Shown piece after piece: positions 51,117 to 60,137 of a stretch of 64,000 bases of DNA. Origin of the DNA: Anaerotignum lactatifermentans DSM 14214 (GTDB taxonomy: Bacteria; Bacillota; Clostridia; Lachnospirales; Anaerotignaceae). Under the pieces are notes generated by a model. That model was not told the DNA's origin. It saw nothing but the letters and a program-made list of their open reading frames with translations, and made no database searches. Numbering within the stretch: position 1 is the first letter of the stretch; each line of letters begins with the position of its first letter. The stretch is taken from the NCBI RefSeq assembly GCF_900142265.1, contig NZ_FRAH01000006.1, forward strand, positions 1 to 64,000. The letters run 5' to 3'. The translations under genes and the position numbers were made by a program.

Positions 51117-51685
51117 TATGGGAATTTTCCCCTGCAAGTAAGCCTATGGTTGCGATTATGAGGGAAATTCTGCGAAAATATCCCAATTGTGAATTTGGCA
51201 GGGAACTGTTTCCAGGCAATCCCATTCCCATACTGCGGGTGTCCGGCGGCAAAACAACGGCAGATGTGGCAGACTGGGGGTATCTGACCCAGAAAGGCAA
51301 GCGGGTCTATAATGCCAGAAGCGAAACTTTGCTGGAAAAGCCTCTCTTTGGAAAGGACTTTGTCCAGAACCGCTGTGTCATTCCGGTGACAGGTTTTTGC
51401 GAGTGGGACGGAGATGGGACAGGATGGGATTTTCTGCCCCAAGAGGAAGAAATGCTGTATCTGGCTGGCGTTTGCCGGAAAAAGGCGGAGGGCTGGGAAG
51501 CCACCGTTGTGACGGAACACGCTTCTGGATGTGTGGGAGAGATTCATCACCGCACACCTCTTATATTATCAGGCGAAAATCTGCGGCAATGGCTTTATGA
51601 CGAAGGACAGGCGCGGCAGTTTCTGGAAGAAGCCAAAGAACGGGTACTGCTGAAACGGAAGAAGATGGAAGGAGAAACTTTATGA
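51101..51685 (+). CDS. HMCES / SOS response-associated peptidase (YedK-like)
   Basis: The 194-residue SRAP protein cross-links to abasic sites in single-stranded DNA through Cys2. The start at 51101 gives Met-Cys-Arg, so the catalytic Cys becomes residue 2 after Met removal; this decides the start. Other motifs are present: YNARSET, CVIPVTGFCEW and EIHHRTPLIL (catalytic His). The N-terminus reads CRQM rather than the common CGRY. It overlaps the carbonic anhydrase and MBL genes. Confidence 0.88.
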   Translation: MCRQMIWEFSPASKPMVAIMREILRKYPNCEFGRELFPGNPIPILRVSGGKTTADVADWGYLTQKGKRVYNARSETLLEKPLFGKDFVQNRCVIPVTGFCEWDGDGTGWDFLPQEEEMLYLAGVCRKKAEGWEATVVTEHASGCVGEIHHRTPLILSGENLRQWLYDEGQARQFLEEAKERVLLKRKKMEGETL

Positions 51686-52368
51686 ATATGACATATCTGC
51701 ATCACAGCGGATTTCAGATTGAAACAAAGCATTCTGTACTGCTTTTTGATTACTACACCCAGAACGGGATGTTTGACAGAGTGAATGAAGGGGATTTCCC
51801 TCATAAGAAGTTTTATATTTTCGTTTCCCACGGTCATGGGGATCACTACGACCCTGCGATCCTGCGGTGGGCAGATCGGGCACATTATATCCTGTCCGAT
51901 GATGTGGAACTGCCCAAGGATTTCAAAGGGGAAGTGACATGGGTGAAACCTCACCAGAAACTGACTGTAGATGATCTGGAAATCGAAACACTGGCTTCCA
52001 ACGATCAGGGCGTTGCTTTTGTGGTGAAAGTAGCCGGCAAACGTACCGTATTCCACGCAGGTGACCTGAACTGGTGGCATTGGAACGGCGAAAGCGAAGA
52101 ATTCAATAACGACATCGCTGACAGCTATCGTCGGGAAATTGACCTGCTCAAAGGCAGAGAAATCGACGTGGCTTGTGTGCCTGCGGACCCTCGTTTGCAG
52201 GACAAATATGACTGGGCAGTTGATTATTTCATGGAAACCGTTGGGGCAAAGGTGCTGCTGCCCATGCACTTCTGGAAACATTTCGACATCTGCGAAAAAC
52301 TGCGTCAAAAGCCTTACGGCGCCCATGTGGCTTTGATCCGCAGAGAAGGAGATACTTTCATCATTTAA
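51682..52368 (+). CDS. MBL-fold metal-dependent hydrolase
   Basis: The 228-residue metallo-beta-lactamase-fold protein has VSHGHGDHYD (residues ~49-58; HxHxDH), FHAGDLNWWHW (~124) and MHFWKHF near the C-terminus supplying further metal ligands. MTYLHHSGFQIETKHSVLLFDY is typical of the UlaG/YycJ-like subgroup, whose substrates vary. It overlaps the HMCES gene by 4 bp. Confidence 0.85.
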   Translation: MNMTYLHHSGFQIETKHSVLLFDYYTQNGMFDRVNEGDFPHKKFYIFVSHGHGDHYDPAILRWADRAHYILSDDVELPKDFKGEVTWVKPHQKLTVDDLEIETLASNDQGVAFVVKVAGKRTVFHAGDLNWWHWNGESEEFNNDIADSYRREIDLLKGREIDVACVPADPRLQDKYDWAVDYFMETVGAKVLLPMHFWKHFDICEKLRQKPYGAHVALIRREGDTFII

Positions 52369-52371
52369 GGC

Positions 52372-53235
52372 ATGAAAGGGAGAAACTGGAGAGATTTTGA
52401 ACCGCCGGAGAAAAGGCGGCGGAAGCCCAGAAGATATGAAGAACCGCCCAGAGGATATGTGGATGTGTACCAGCCGCCAAAACGGAAAAAACGCCGGAGA
52501 AAAGGCGGTATCTTCCGTCGTCTGCTGGTGCTGCTGATTCTGTTTGTGCTGGGCTATGGGGGATTCTTTCTGTATTACCGCTATGGCAAGCCCTATACTG
52601 TGGCGCTGGACGCAGGTCATGGCGGAGAGGACGTAGGCTCTGTGGGGGTCATTCAGGAAGTACAGCTGACAGAGCAGACAGTGACAGACTTGGAGAAACT
52701 GCTGAAAGAAGATGGGCGTTTTCGGGTGGTGCTCACCAGAAAAATGGGTGAAGGCATGTCCATTACCGACCGTAACCGCAAACTTGCCTTTTTGCAGCCG
52801 GATTTGATGCTGTCTGTCCATGGCAATGCGGACGAAACAGGGGAAGCATCGGGCTTTGAGTGCTATCCAGCTGTGCCGGGTATGGAAAACCATGAGGCAA
52901 GCATGGAATTTGCCGCCCTGCTGGCAGAAGAAATGGAAGCGGCAGGCAGCGAACTGCGAGGCGGCAATGGCATCCGTTTCGGCTATTATGTGAACGGGGA
53001 AAAAATGCTGGTGGATTCCACGGATACCACCGTGTATGATTACGATACTTTCGGCGTACTGAAAAATCAGACAGGCGCCGCTGTGCTGGTGGAACAGTGC
53101 TTTGTCACCAACGAGAGCGATGTGGCAAACTTCGGTACGGAGGAAGGCCGTCAGAAAGCGGCAGAAGCCTATTATCGGGCAATCCTGCGGTATCTGGGGG
53201 CAGACGAAACCACAGAAAATCAAACAGAACCATAA
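52372..53235 (+). CDS. Membrane-anchored N-acetylmuramoyl-L-alanine amidase
   Basis: The 287-residue protein has a basic cytoplasmic N-terminus (EKRRRKPRRYEE), one membrane helix (residues ~48-65, RLLVLLILFVLGYGGFFLYY) and an Amidase_3 domain. The zinc ligands are in ALDAGHGGEDVG, the Glu in EVQLTEQ and LSVHGNAD. It cleaves the bond between muramic acid and the stem peptide. Start ATG at 52372 lacks a strong ribosome binding site. A dispersed repeat hairpin follows and may act as terminator. Confidence 0.87.
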   Translation: MKGRNWRDFEPPEKRRRKPRRYEEPPRGYVDVYQPPKRKKRRRKGGIFRRLLVLLILFVLGYGGFFLYYRYGKPYTVALDAGHGGEDVGSVGVIQEVQLTEQTVTDLEKLLKEDGRFRVVLTRKMGEGMSITDRNRKLAFLQPDLMLSVHGNADETGEASGFECYPAVPGMENHEASMEFAALLAEEMEAAGSELRGGNGIRFGYYVNGEKMLVDSTDTTVYDYDTFGVLKNQTGAAVLVEQCFVTNESDVANFGTEEGRQKAAEAYYRAILRYLGADETTENQTEP

Positions 53236-53250
53236 CAAGAAGTCTTTTTT

Positions 53251-53325
53251 GGGGCTTCTTCATCAGAAAACAAAAAAAGCTGAAATCTTTTCGATTACGA
53301 GGATTTCAGCTTTCTTATTTTTATT
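53251..53325 (+). repeat. Dispersed repeat, copy D (5' portion only)
   Basis: GGGGCTTCTTCATCAGAAAAC and the hairpin AAGCTGAAATC.../...GATTTCAGCTT match copy C; the 3' third is missing. It ends at the catA stop codon and lies between convergent genes, so its hairpin can terminate both. Confidence 0.72.
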
Positions 53326-53944
53326 ATGGCTGGAATTGGTGCAAGTCCTGCTGGAGGGATTCCACAAAACGGCTCACATGGAACCCATCGCAGACACCAT
53401 GATGTACCTGTATGGCAAGGGGTATTTTCCAGTGCCCATGGTGTTCCCATGCCTTGCCCAGTGTGAATATGGGCAGGAGATAGTCATAGCCCTTTTGCAG
53501 GTGCAGATGGAAGCCCGTGAACGTCGTCCATGGCACCATGGAAACGGGGAAGGTGTTGGGTTTTGCGTCCATATCCAGTACGTTCCCGTAGGTTTCCAGA
53601 TCGGCTTTGTATCGCGCAAGGAATGTGGAAAAATCCTCGCTGTACTCCGTCCAGAGGTTGGAAAAGGTTTCCTGTTCCTTATGGAAAATGGTGTAGCATG
53701 GCTCCATGTTGGAGTAGATGCCCACATTTCCCTTTTCGTCAAAGGCTGTGCGGAACTGCTCGTAGTGGTTCAAGTTTTTGGTCAAGAGATACAGCAGGGC
53801 AGGATACAGGGAAACGCCTGTTTTCTTCAGGACGGTGATGTCCAGAGAAACAGTTATGCTGTAGGTGCAGGGAATGTCTTTGTGGTAGTGAAGGAAATAG
53901 GGCTTTCTGTGCCATGTTTCCATGTCGATGGGTGTGAATGTCAT
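53324..53944 (-). CDS. cat: Type A chloramphenicol acetyltransferase-like protein
   Basis: The 206-residue CAT-fold enzyme acetylates chloramphenicol's 3-hydroxyl. The catalytic motif is HHGVCDGFHVSRF near the C-terminus (usually HHAVCDGFH). MDMETWHRKPYF-like N-terminus (here PIDMETWHRKPYF) and LYPALLYLLTKNLN are typical. AAAAGGAGCAAAGACA precedes the ATG. The gene is bracketed by dispersed repeat copies D and E in direct orientation. Whether it gives resistance or acts on another substrate is not shown by sequence. Confidence 0.88.
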   Translation of the reverse strand: MTFTPIDMETWHRKPYFLHYHKDIPCTYSITVSLDITVLKKTGVSLYPALLYLLTKNLNHYEQFRTAFDEKGNVGIYSNMEPCYTIFHKEQETFSNLWTEYSEDFSTFLARYKADLETYGNVLDMDAKPNTFPVSMVPWTTFTGFHLHLQKGYDYLLPIFTLGKAWEHHGHWKIPLAIQVHHGVCDGFHVSRFVESLQQDLHQFQP

Positions 53945-53982
53945 TGTCTTTGCTCCTTTTCGTGAAAAAAGCCTGCTCTCTT

Positions 53983-54162
53983 AGGGGCATCTTCATAAGA
54001 AAACAAAGAAAGCTAAACTCCTTATCATGATAAAGGATTTTAGCTTTCTTATTTTATGAAAATTTTATTTGTTATGTTTTCTTATGAAAACAGCCGTCGC
54101 AATTCCCCTTAAGAAATCAAGAAAAAGAAAAATCAATGTTTTCTTAAGGGGAAGTTGCTTTT
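53983..54162 (+). repeat. Dispersed repeat, copy E (with an inserted inverted end)
   Basis: AGGGGCATCTTCATAAGAAAAC, hairpin AAGCTAAACTCCTT.../...AAGGATTTTAGCTT, then TTATGTTTTCTTATG. After that the end is interrupted: ~54084-54115 carries GCAATTCCCCTTAAG, an inverted copy of the terminal segment, before TGTTTTCTTAAGGGGAAG closes the repeat. It is the longest copy. Confidence 0.72.
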
Positions 54163-54182
54163 GAAAGAGCAGGCAAAAATGT

Positions 54183-54557
54183 TTATGCGTAAGGTTTGTA
54201 ATGAGGCAGTTTGCAGTAGAATTCCTGCAATTTCTGGATGCGATGGTCGCCGTCCCATTCTACCAGATAAACCCCTTCGTATTCCCGTTTTTCCCCTTCT
54301 TTGTTCACGTTCTGGAAATAGAAAGGTACCAATGTCAGATCCTGATCGTGTACGAAACGACCAACTTCCCATTTTACGACACGGTTTTCGCTGTTCCATG
54401 TTTCAAACCAGCGACGGATCTGGTCAATGCCTTCGTATTCCCGTCCCTGAAATTCATAGTAATGCACATCCGGTGTAAAGACTGCTTCCAGCGGCAGCAG
54501 TTCCTGTCCCAGCCACATATCCAGCCAAGCTTTGATGATTTCTTCGCGTTGTCTCAT
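54183..54557 (-). CDS. SnoaL-like / NTF2-fold protein
   Basis: The 124-residue protein has the alpha+beta cone pattern of NTF2-like proteins: AWLDMWLGQELLPLEAVFTPDVHYYEFQGREYEG, then IRRWFETW and LVEWDGDHRIQKLQEFY. Members include enzymes and ligand binders, so function is open. ATG at 54557 follows GGAGGTGTATGAT; the GTG three codons upstream was rejected. Confidence 0.75.
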   Translation of the reverse strand: MRQREEIIKAWLDMWLGQELLPLEAVFTPDVHYYEFQGREYEGIDQIRRWFETWNSENRVVKWEVGRFVHDQDLTLVPFYFQNVNKEGEKREYEGVYLVEWDGDHRIQKLQEFYCKLPHYKPYA

Positions 54558-54649
54558 ATCATACACCTCCGACCTTTAGGGTAGTATTGGATTTGTTTTC
54601 ATTTTAGCACACGCAGGCAGAAAAAACAAGGAAAGTGTGTAATTTGCAT

Positions 54650-54675
54650 AAAAAAAACTCCTCGATGCGAGGAGT
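54650..54675 (-). terminator. Terminator of the AI-2E family gene
   Basis: ACTCCTCG/CGAGGAGT (54657-54675) with a three-base loop and seven T on the minus strand. Confidence 0.9.
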
Positions 54676-54686
54676 CTTTGACAATA

Positions 54687-55850
54687 TCATGAAATATCCA
54701 GTTGCTTTTTCTCAAGACGTTTGACAACATCCTGCCGCAGGAGGGTATACAGCACAGACATGAGGGGAATGAAAATGAGCATACCCACAATGCCCATAAG
54801 GCTGCCGCCTACGGTAACGGCCACCAATACCCAGATAGATGGCAGACCAACGGAGCCGCCTACCACGTGAGGGTAGATGAGGTTGCCTTCCAGCTGCTGC
54901 AATACCAAAAACAGCACGATGAACGCCAGCGCCTGCATGGGGCTGACCATGAGAATCAGGAACGCAGCTACTACGCAGCCGATGAATGCACCAAAAATGG
55001 GAATCAGTGCGGTGATGGCAATGAGTACGCCTACCAGCAGGGCATAAGGGAAGCGCAGGAGTGTCATGGCAACAAAGAACATGGTACCCAGAATGACGGC
55101 TTCCAGACACTGTCCTGTGAGGAATTTGGCGAATGTGCGGTGTGTCAGGGACGCGATTTCCAGCACACGTTCTGCCTGCTGTTTTTTCAGATAAGCAAAC
55201 AGCAGTTTCCGGCACTGTCTGCCCAGTTTTTCTTTCTGAATGAGGATATAGCAGGCAAAGACAAAGCCAATGATAAATGTGGTAACGCCACTGAAAATGC
55301 TCTGTACCACGGAGAATGTGGAGCCAAGGATGATGTCAGCGCCGCTCTGGAAAATATTTGTGGCTTTTCTGATGATTTCATCCCAGTTTAAATCCAGATT
55401 GGAAAGCCAATAGGAAATTTCCTTGTTGTTGTGGAACAGTTCTTCCAGTTTATCCAGCAGGACAGGGACGTTTGCCTGAATGGTTCTGCCAAGACCGGAA
55501 ACGGTTCTGCCCAGTTCTGGGAAGATGACCAGCACTGCCAGCGCCAGTACGGCAATGACAAAGACCAGTGTCAGAATCATGCTGAAAGGACGCAGAAATT
55601 TTTCCCGTTTTCTCTGCCGTTTTTCGTTGCTGTCTTTGCTGCAAAGCTTGCAGATGGTGATTTCAATGCGGTTCATGGGGACGCTGAGGATGAAGGCAAT
55701 GGCGCCGCCCAGAATGAAGGGGGCAAGGATGCCGCCCAGAAAAGAAATGGCAGCAATGACTGCTTCCAGCCGCCACAAACCTACGAACACCGCCAGGGTA
55801 AAGACGATGAGCAGGCATATTTTTTTCATGTTCTCTTTATCTAAAGACAT
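54687..55850 (-). CDS. AI-2E family (PerM-like) membrane transporter
   Basis: The 387-residue protein has about eight helices with a long extracytoplasmic segment between residues ~110 and 175. GVLIAITALIPIFGAFIGCVVAAFLIL and EGNLIYPHVVGGSVGLPSIWVLVAVTVGGSLMG are hallmark regions. Family members export small molecules or drive sodium/proton exchange; the substrate is not predictable. Monocistronic. Confidence 0.9.
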   Translation of the reverse strand: MSLDKENMKKICLLIVFTLAVFVGLWRLEAVIAAISFLGGILAPFILGGAIAFILSVPMNRIEITICKLCSKDSNEKRQRKREKFLRPFSMILTLVFVIAVLALAVLVIFPELGRTVSGLGRTIQANVPVLLDKLEELFHNNKEISYWLSNLDLNWDEIIRKATNIFQSGADIILGSTFSVVQSIFSGVTTFIIGFVFACYILIQKEKLGRQCRKLLFAYLKKQQAERVLEIASLTHRTFAKFLTGQCLEAVILGTMFFVAMTLLRFPYALLVGVLIAITALIPIFGAFIGCVVAAFLILMVSPMQALAFIVLFLVLQQLEGNLIYPHVVGGSVGLPSIWVLVAVTVGGSLMGIVGMLIFIPLMSVLYTLLRQDVVKRLEKKQLDIS

Positions 55851-56043
55851 TTTTCGAAATGCTCCTTTCTCTATTCGGATTCACTTGTGGTTCAGTATAG
55901 CATATATCACGGAAAGAAACAAATAAAATCCGCTCCTTTTTCCCGAAATCCCTTTACAGGGCAGGGTTTTCCGTTTAAACTAGAATATGATATTTTGCCG
56001 ACATTTGGCTTCGGCACAAAAGAAAAAGAAAGGAAGATGAAAT

Positions 56044-57492
56044 ATGGAAGTCAGAACCAGATTTGCGCCCAGCCCCACAGGCTATATGCACATCGGGAAC
56101 TTGAGAACCGCTTTATATGAATATTTGATTGCAAAATCCCAGGGTGGGAAATTCATCCTGCGTATTGAGGATACAGACCAGGAACGTCAGGTGGAAGGCG
56201 CTGTAGATGTCATTTACAACACCATGCGCATGACAGGTCTGAAACATGATGAAGGTCCCGATATCGGCGGCGACTATGGTCCTTATGTACAGAGCGAACG
56301 TATGGGCATGTACATGGACTATGCAAAAGAACTGGTGGAAAAAGGCGAAGCTTACTACTGCTTCTGCACAAAAGAACGTCTGGAATCTCTGAAAGAAAGC
56401 AACGCAGAAGGCGCAGCTTTCGCAAAATATGACCGTCACTGCTTGGGTCTGTCCAAAGAAGAAGTACAGGCAAAGCTGGATGCAGGCGAACCTTTCGTTA
56501 TCCGTCAGAAAATGCCCGACAGCGGCACAACCACATTCTCTGACGTGGTATACGGCGACATCACTGTAGAAAACACAGAACTGGATGACCAGATTCTCAT
56601 GAAAGCAGACGGTTTCCCTACTTATAACTTCGCAAACGTTGTGGATGACCACCTGATGCATATCACACATGTAGTACGCGGCAGCGAATATCTGTCCTCC
56701 ACACCCAAATATAACCTGCTGTACAAAGCATTCGGCTGGGAACCTCCCGTATATGTACACCTGCCGGCAGTTATGCGTGACGCCCACCATAAACTGTCCA
56801 AACGTCACGGGGACAAGTCCTTTGAAGATTTGGTAAGAGAAGGCTATGTGGTAGAAGCCATCGTGAACTATATTGCACTGCTGGGCTGGAGCCCTTCCGG
56901 CACACAGGAAATCTTCTCCCTGAAAGAATTGGAAGAAAACTTCGATATGGCTGGTCTGAGCAAATCTCCCGCTATCTTCGATATTAAAAAACTGACATGG
57001 ATGAACAGCGAATATCTGAAAGCGATGGACTTTGACAAGTTCTATGCACTGGCAGAACCCAAGCTGAAAGAAGCACTGGGCGATACAGATCTGGATCTGA
57101 AAAAGATTGCGGCTCTGCTCCAGAAACGTCTGGAAACACTGAACGACATTCCCGGTCTGGTGGAATTCTTCAAGACTTTGCCCGAATACGGCACAGAACT
57201 GTATACCCATAAGAAAATGAAAACAAACGACGAAATCGCTCTGTCTTCTCTGGAAGCGGCTCTGCCTGTACTGGAAAATCTGGAAGACTGGAACACTACC
57301 AGCATCCATGACGCCCTCATGGCACTGGTTGGGGAACTGGGCATCAAAAATGGTCAGCTCCTCTGGCCCGTTCGTACCGCTCTGTCCGGCGAACCTACTT
57401 CTCCCGGCGGCGCTATGGAACTGGCAGACATTCTGGGCAAGGAAGAAAGCCTGCGCAGAATCCGCAAAGGCATCGAACTGCTGAAAGGCTGA
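56044..57492 (+). CDS. gltX: Glutamyl-tRNA synthetase
   Basis: The 482-residue class I synthetase charges tRNA-Glu. [20 protein letters not shown] contains the HIGH signature (HIGN), and LSKRHGD the KMSKS loop (KLSKR). CFCTKERL and the anticodon-binding C-terminal half are present. Codon bias is strong, as in alaS. GGAAGATGAAAT precedes the ATG. Whether it also charges tRNA-Gln is not decidable here. Confidence 0.96.
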   Translation: MEVRTRFAPSPTGYMHIGNLRTALYEYLIAKSQGGKFILRIEDTDQERQVEGAVDVIYNTMRMTGLKHDEGPDIGGDYGPYVQSERMGMYMDYAKELVEKGEAYYCFCTKERLESLKESNAEGAAFAKYDRHCLGLSKEEVQAKLDAGEPFVIRQKMPDSGTTTFSDVVYGDITVENTELDDQILMKADGFPTYNFANVVDDHLMHITHVVRGSEYLSSTPKYNLLYKAFGWEPPVYVHLPAVMRDAHHKLSKRHGDKSFEDLVREGYVVEAIVNYIALLGWSPSGTQEIFSLKELEENFDMAGLSKSPAIFDIKKLTWMNSEYLKAMDFDKFYALAEPKLKEALGDTDLDLKKIAALLQKRLETLNDIPGLVEFFKTLPEYGTELYTHKKMKTNDEIALSSLEAALPVLENLEDWNTTSIHDALMALVGELGIKNGQLLWPVRTALSGEPTSPGGAMELADILGKEESLRRIRKGIELLKG

Positions 57493-57518
57493 TTTGCGGT
57501 TTTGACAAAATAAAAAAG

Positions 57519-57563
57519 AATCGGTATTTTCAGATCATGGGAAATACCGATTTTCTTTTTTTT
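57519..57563 (+). terminator. Terminator of gltX
   Basis: AATCGGTATTT/AAATACCGATT (57519-57552) followed by TTCTTTTTTTT. Confidence 0.93.
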
Positions 57564-57724
57564 GAGAGGAAGAAAAAATGTGTGAAAAAGGGACTTTTCT
57601 GCGCAAAAACCCACTTCCTAAGAATTTCCATGGAATATCTTAATAAATTCGACAGGGTTTCGCAAAAGTTCCGTTAAAAAAGTGTGTTATACTGCTTTTG
57701 TAATCAGGAACGGGGGCGTGGGCG

Positions 57725-58465
57725 ATGCAGATATTGCGTATTTTGCAAATAGCAATATTGGGTATTTTATTTTTTCTCACAATGGTACAGATTTACTTTC
57801 AAATTTTCTCTCCCCGCCGCAGAAAAAACGGCTGGCGGAGAACCCTGATTTATTGCGGGCTGATGTTCGTAATTTTTCTCATTCCTTCTTTGGCGCCGGC
57901 TCCCGTTCAATCTGATTCGGTGACCATCAGCAAGTCGGCGGCACATGTGCCGGACTGGCTGGTTTATTACAACCAGACAGACGAACGCTGGGCACATGAG
58001 TTATACGGCGAAGTGGACTATATAGAAGAAGCCGGATGCGGTCCCACGGTGCTGGCTATGGCAGTCAGTTCCCTGACGGACACCCAGATAAATCCAAAGG
58101 AAATGGCAGACTGGGCAGCAGAAAATGGATATTGTGCGCCGGGTTCCGGCAGTTATCATACCCTCATTGCTGACGGACTGAAACACTTCGGATTGGAGTG
58201 CGCCACCACCAATGATGGGGCAGAGGTACAGAAAGCCCTGCAGGCTGGTTATCCCGTCATTGCCCTCATGGGGGAAGGTCACTTCACCGGCGGCGGACAT
58301 TTCATACTGCTCTGCAACATAGACGCCAGAAACGAAGTCTTTGTGGCAGACCCGAAAAGTGTGGAAAACACAGAAAAGCTGTGGCCGCTGGATACCATAT
58401 TGGCAGAAGCCAAAACAAGCCCTACCACAAACGGGGCTTACTGGATTATTAGACAACAAGTTTAA
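57725..58465 (+). CDS. C39-like cysteine peptidase domain protein, membrane-anchored
   Basis: The 246-residue protein has two N-terminal hydrophobic segments (IAILGILFFLTMVQIYF and TLIYCGLMFVIFLIPSLA) and a Peptidase_C39_2 domain. The Cys is in YIEEAGCGPTVLAMAVS (residue ~104), His in FTGGGHFILLCN (~197) and Asp in VFVADPKS. These are the catalytic residues of papain-like C39 enzymes, but without an ABC transporter its substrate is unknown. Start ATG at 57725 lies after GGGGGCGTGGGCG. Confidence 0.82.
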   Translation: MQILRILQIAILGILFFLTMVQIYFQIFSPRRRKNGWRRTLIYCGLMFVIFLIPSLAPAPVQSDSVTISKSAAHVPDWLVYYNQTDERWAHELYGEVDYIEEAGCGPTVLAMAVSSLTDTQINPKEMADWAAENGYCAPGSGSYHTLIADGLKHFGLECATTNDGAEVQKALQAGYPVIALMGEGHFTGGGHFILLCNIDARNEVFVADPKSVENTEKLWPLDTILAEAKTSPTTNGAYWIIRQQV

Positions 58466-58505
58466 ATTTCGAATATAGAATCATACCCCTCTCTCAAGAA
58501 AACGG

Positions 58506-58536
58506 AAAAAGGACCGCCGGAAGGCTGGTCCTTTTT
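58506..58536. terminator. Bidirectional terminator between the C39-like and small protein genes
   Basis: AAAAAGGACC and GGTCCTTTTT (58506-58536) around GCCGGAAGGCT. Confidence 0.9.
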
Positions 58537-58584
58537 CTGTGCAGTGTTTTACGAGAGATTTTCTGGAAATAAGTGTTTTGCCGG

Positions 58585-58758
58585 TTAGTTTTCCAGCATA
58601 TTGTCGATCATGTCGTCCATGACTTCTTCGGCTTTGACAGCCATCTTTTTGCCTTTTTTCATCATTTTGCGGTAGGTCTTTTTGTCCTGCATCAGATAGC
58701 CAACGCCCATGATGGCAGCAGCGCCGCCCACAAGCATGCCAGTGGTGAATTTGTTCAT
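58585..58758 (-). CDS. 57-residue YtxH-like small protein
   Basis: Start MNKFTTGMLVGGAAAIMGVGYL is one glycine-rich membrane segment; a Lys-rich stretch (DKKTYRKMMKKGKKMAVK) and an acidic helix (EEVMDDMIDNMLEN) follow. AAAAAGGAGGCGGAAAAAC precedes ATG at 58758, a strong ribosome binding site, and codon use is clean. The layout resembles YtxH-domain envelope proteins; identity is tentative. Confidence 0.78.
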   Translation of the reverse strand: MNKFTTGMLVGGAAAIMGVGYLMQDKKTYRKMMKKGKKMAVKAEEVMDDMIDNMLEN

Positions 58759-58830
58759 GTTTTTCCGCCTCCTTTTTCTTTTTTAGTATGAGGAAAAGAA
58801 AAAAGAATATGCAGGAGAAAATTGGAAAAA

Positions 58831-58876
58831 TAAAAAAAGAAAACCCCCGATGCAAGGGGAGGCGCAAAGGGGGTTT
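58831..58876 (-). terminator. Terminator of the serC-serA-DUF1015 operon
   Basis: On the minus strand AAACCCCC (58869-58876) pairs with GGGGGTTT (58841-58848), followed by TCTTTTTTTA. Confidence 0.85.
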
Positions 58877-58888
58877 CTAGCATAAGTT

Positions 58889-60136
58889 TTATTCGCCCAG
58901 ATCGTGGATGAACAAGCCGCTGCGTAGCTTAGGTTCAAACCATGTGGATTTGGGGGGCATGGTACGTCCGGCGTCTGCCACTGCCATCAGTTCATCCATG
59001 GCTGTGGGGAACATGGAAAATGCAACCTGCATTTCGCCGCTGTCCACTCGTCTTTCCAGTTCGCCCAGTCCGCGGATACCGCCGACAAAGTCGATGCGTT
59101 TATCCGTTCTGGGATCACCGATGGCAAGGACAGGCGCGAGGAGAGAATTCTGCAGAATGGACACGTCCAGTCCATCTACAGGGTCGTGGGACAAAATGTG
59201 GTCTTTGGCTTCTAAGAGATACCATTTGCCGCCCAGATACATACCGAAGGTATGTCTGCGAGGGGGATGGCAGGGAGAAGCGGGAGCGGGAGAAACCTTG
59301 AAGTTTTCGGAAATCTTTTCCAAAAATTCCTGTTCATTCCGTCCGTTCAGGTCTTTGACCACACGGTTGTAATCCAAAATAAAGAGTTCATCCGCAGGGA
59401 ACAGTACGGAAAGGTAGTAGTTGAATTCTTCGTCGCCGGTGTAATCCGGTTTCTGTTCTCTGCGTTTCAGACCCACTTTCACAGCAGATGCGTTCCGGTG
59501 GTGTCCGTCGGCAATATAGAAGTTTTCCACGTTGGCAAAGCTCTGTACCAACATGCCGATTTCTGTATCGCTGTCAATGACCCATACAGTATGTCCAATG
59601 CCGTCATCGGAAACGAAGTCATAGACAGGAGGCACTGCCGCTGTATAGCCGTCTATAATGGCTTTGGCGTCAGCATTTTCCTTGTAAGCCAGGAAAATGG
59701 GTCCTGTGTTGGCGTTGAGGGTATCCACATGACGGATACGGTCCGCCTCTTTGTCGGCACGGGTCAGCTCGTGCTTTTTGATGGTGTCATTGAGATATTC
59801 GTCAATGGCGGTGCAGACAACCAGTCCTGTCTGGCTTCTGCCGTCCATGGTCAGTCGATAGATGTAGAAATTGGGCAGCAGATCCTGTGTGAAGATGCCT
59901 TTGTCCAGCATGTCATAAAAGGTGTCTTTTGCCTTTTCGTATACAGCAGGGCTGTAAGGGTCTGTGCCTACAGGCAGATCGATTTCCGCCCGGTCAATAT
60001 GTAAAAAGGAATAGGGATTTCCCTTTACCATTTCTCTGGCTTCTGCGGTATTCATCACGTCATAAGGCAGGGCTGCCACGTCCTTGGCATATTCAGGCGC
60101 GGGACGGATGCCCATAAAAGGTCTGATGGTTGCCAT
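58889..60136 (-). CDS. DUF1015 family protein
   Basis: The 415-residue protein starts ATIRPFMGIRPAPEYAKDVAALPYDVMNTAEA, diagnostic of DUF1015 (PF06245 group), with YIADGHHRNASAV and HTVWVI regions in the middle. These proteins are cytoplasmic and often adjacent to serA/serC in clostridia, suggesting a role near serine metabolism; the activity is unknown. It starts 1 bp after the serA stop. Confidence 0.9.
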   Translation of the reverse strand: MATIRPFMGIRPAPEYAKDVAALPYDVMNTAEAREMVKGNPYSFLHIDRAEIDLPVGTDPYSPAVYEKAKDTFYDMLDKGIFTQDLLPNFYIYRLTMDGRSQTGLVVCTAIDEYLNDTIKKHELTRADKEADRIRHVDTLNANTGPIFLAYKENADAKAIIDGYTAAVPPVYDFVSDDGIGHTVWVIDSDTEIGMLVQSFANVENFYIADGHHRNASAVKVGLKRREQKPDYTGDEEFNYYLSVLFPADELFILDYNRVVKDLNGRNEQEFLEKISENFKVSPAPASPCHPPRRHTFGMYLGGKWYLLEAKDHILSHDPVDGLDVSILQNSLLAPVLAIGDPRTDKRIDFVGGIRGLGELERRVDSGEMQVAFSMFPTAMDELMAVADAGRTMPPKSTWFEPKLRSGLFIHDLGE

Positions 60137-60137
60137 A

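Noticed and set aside
56113-57309. A 398-codon open frame opposite gltX
   Set aside because: Same cause: strong codon bias of gltX. Composition is implausible (Phe, Cys, Val-rich) and no start signal is present.
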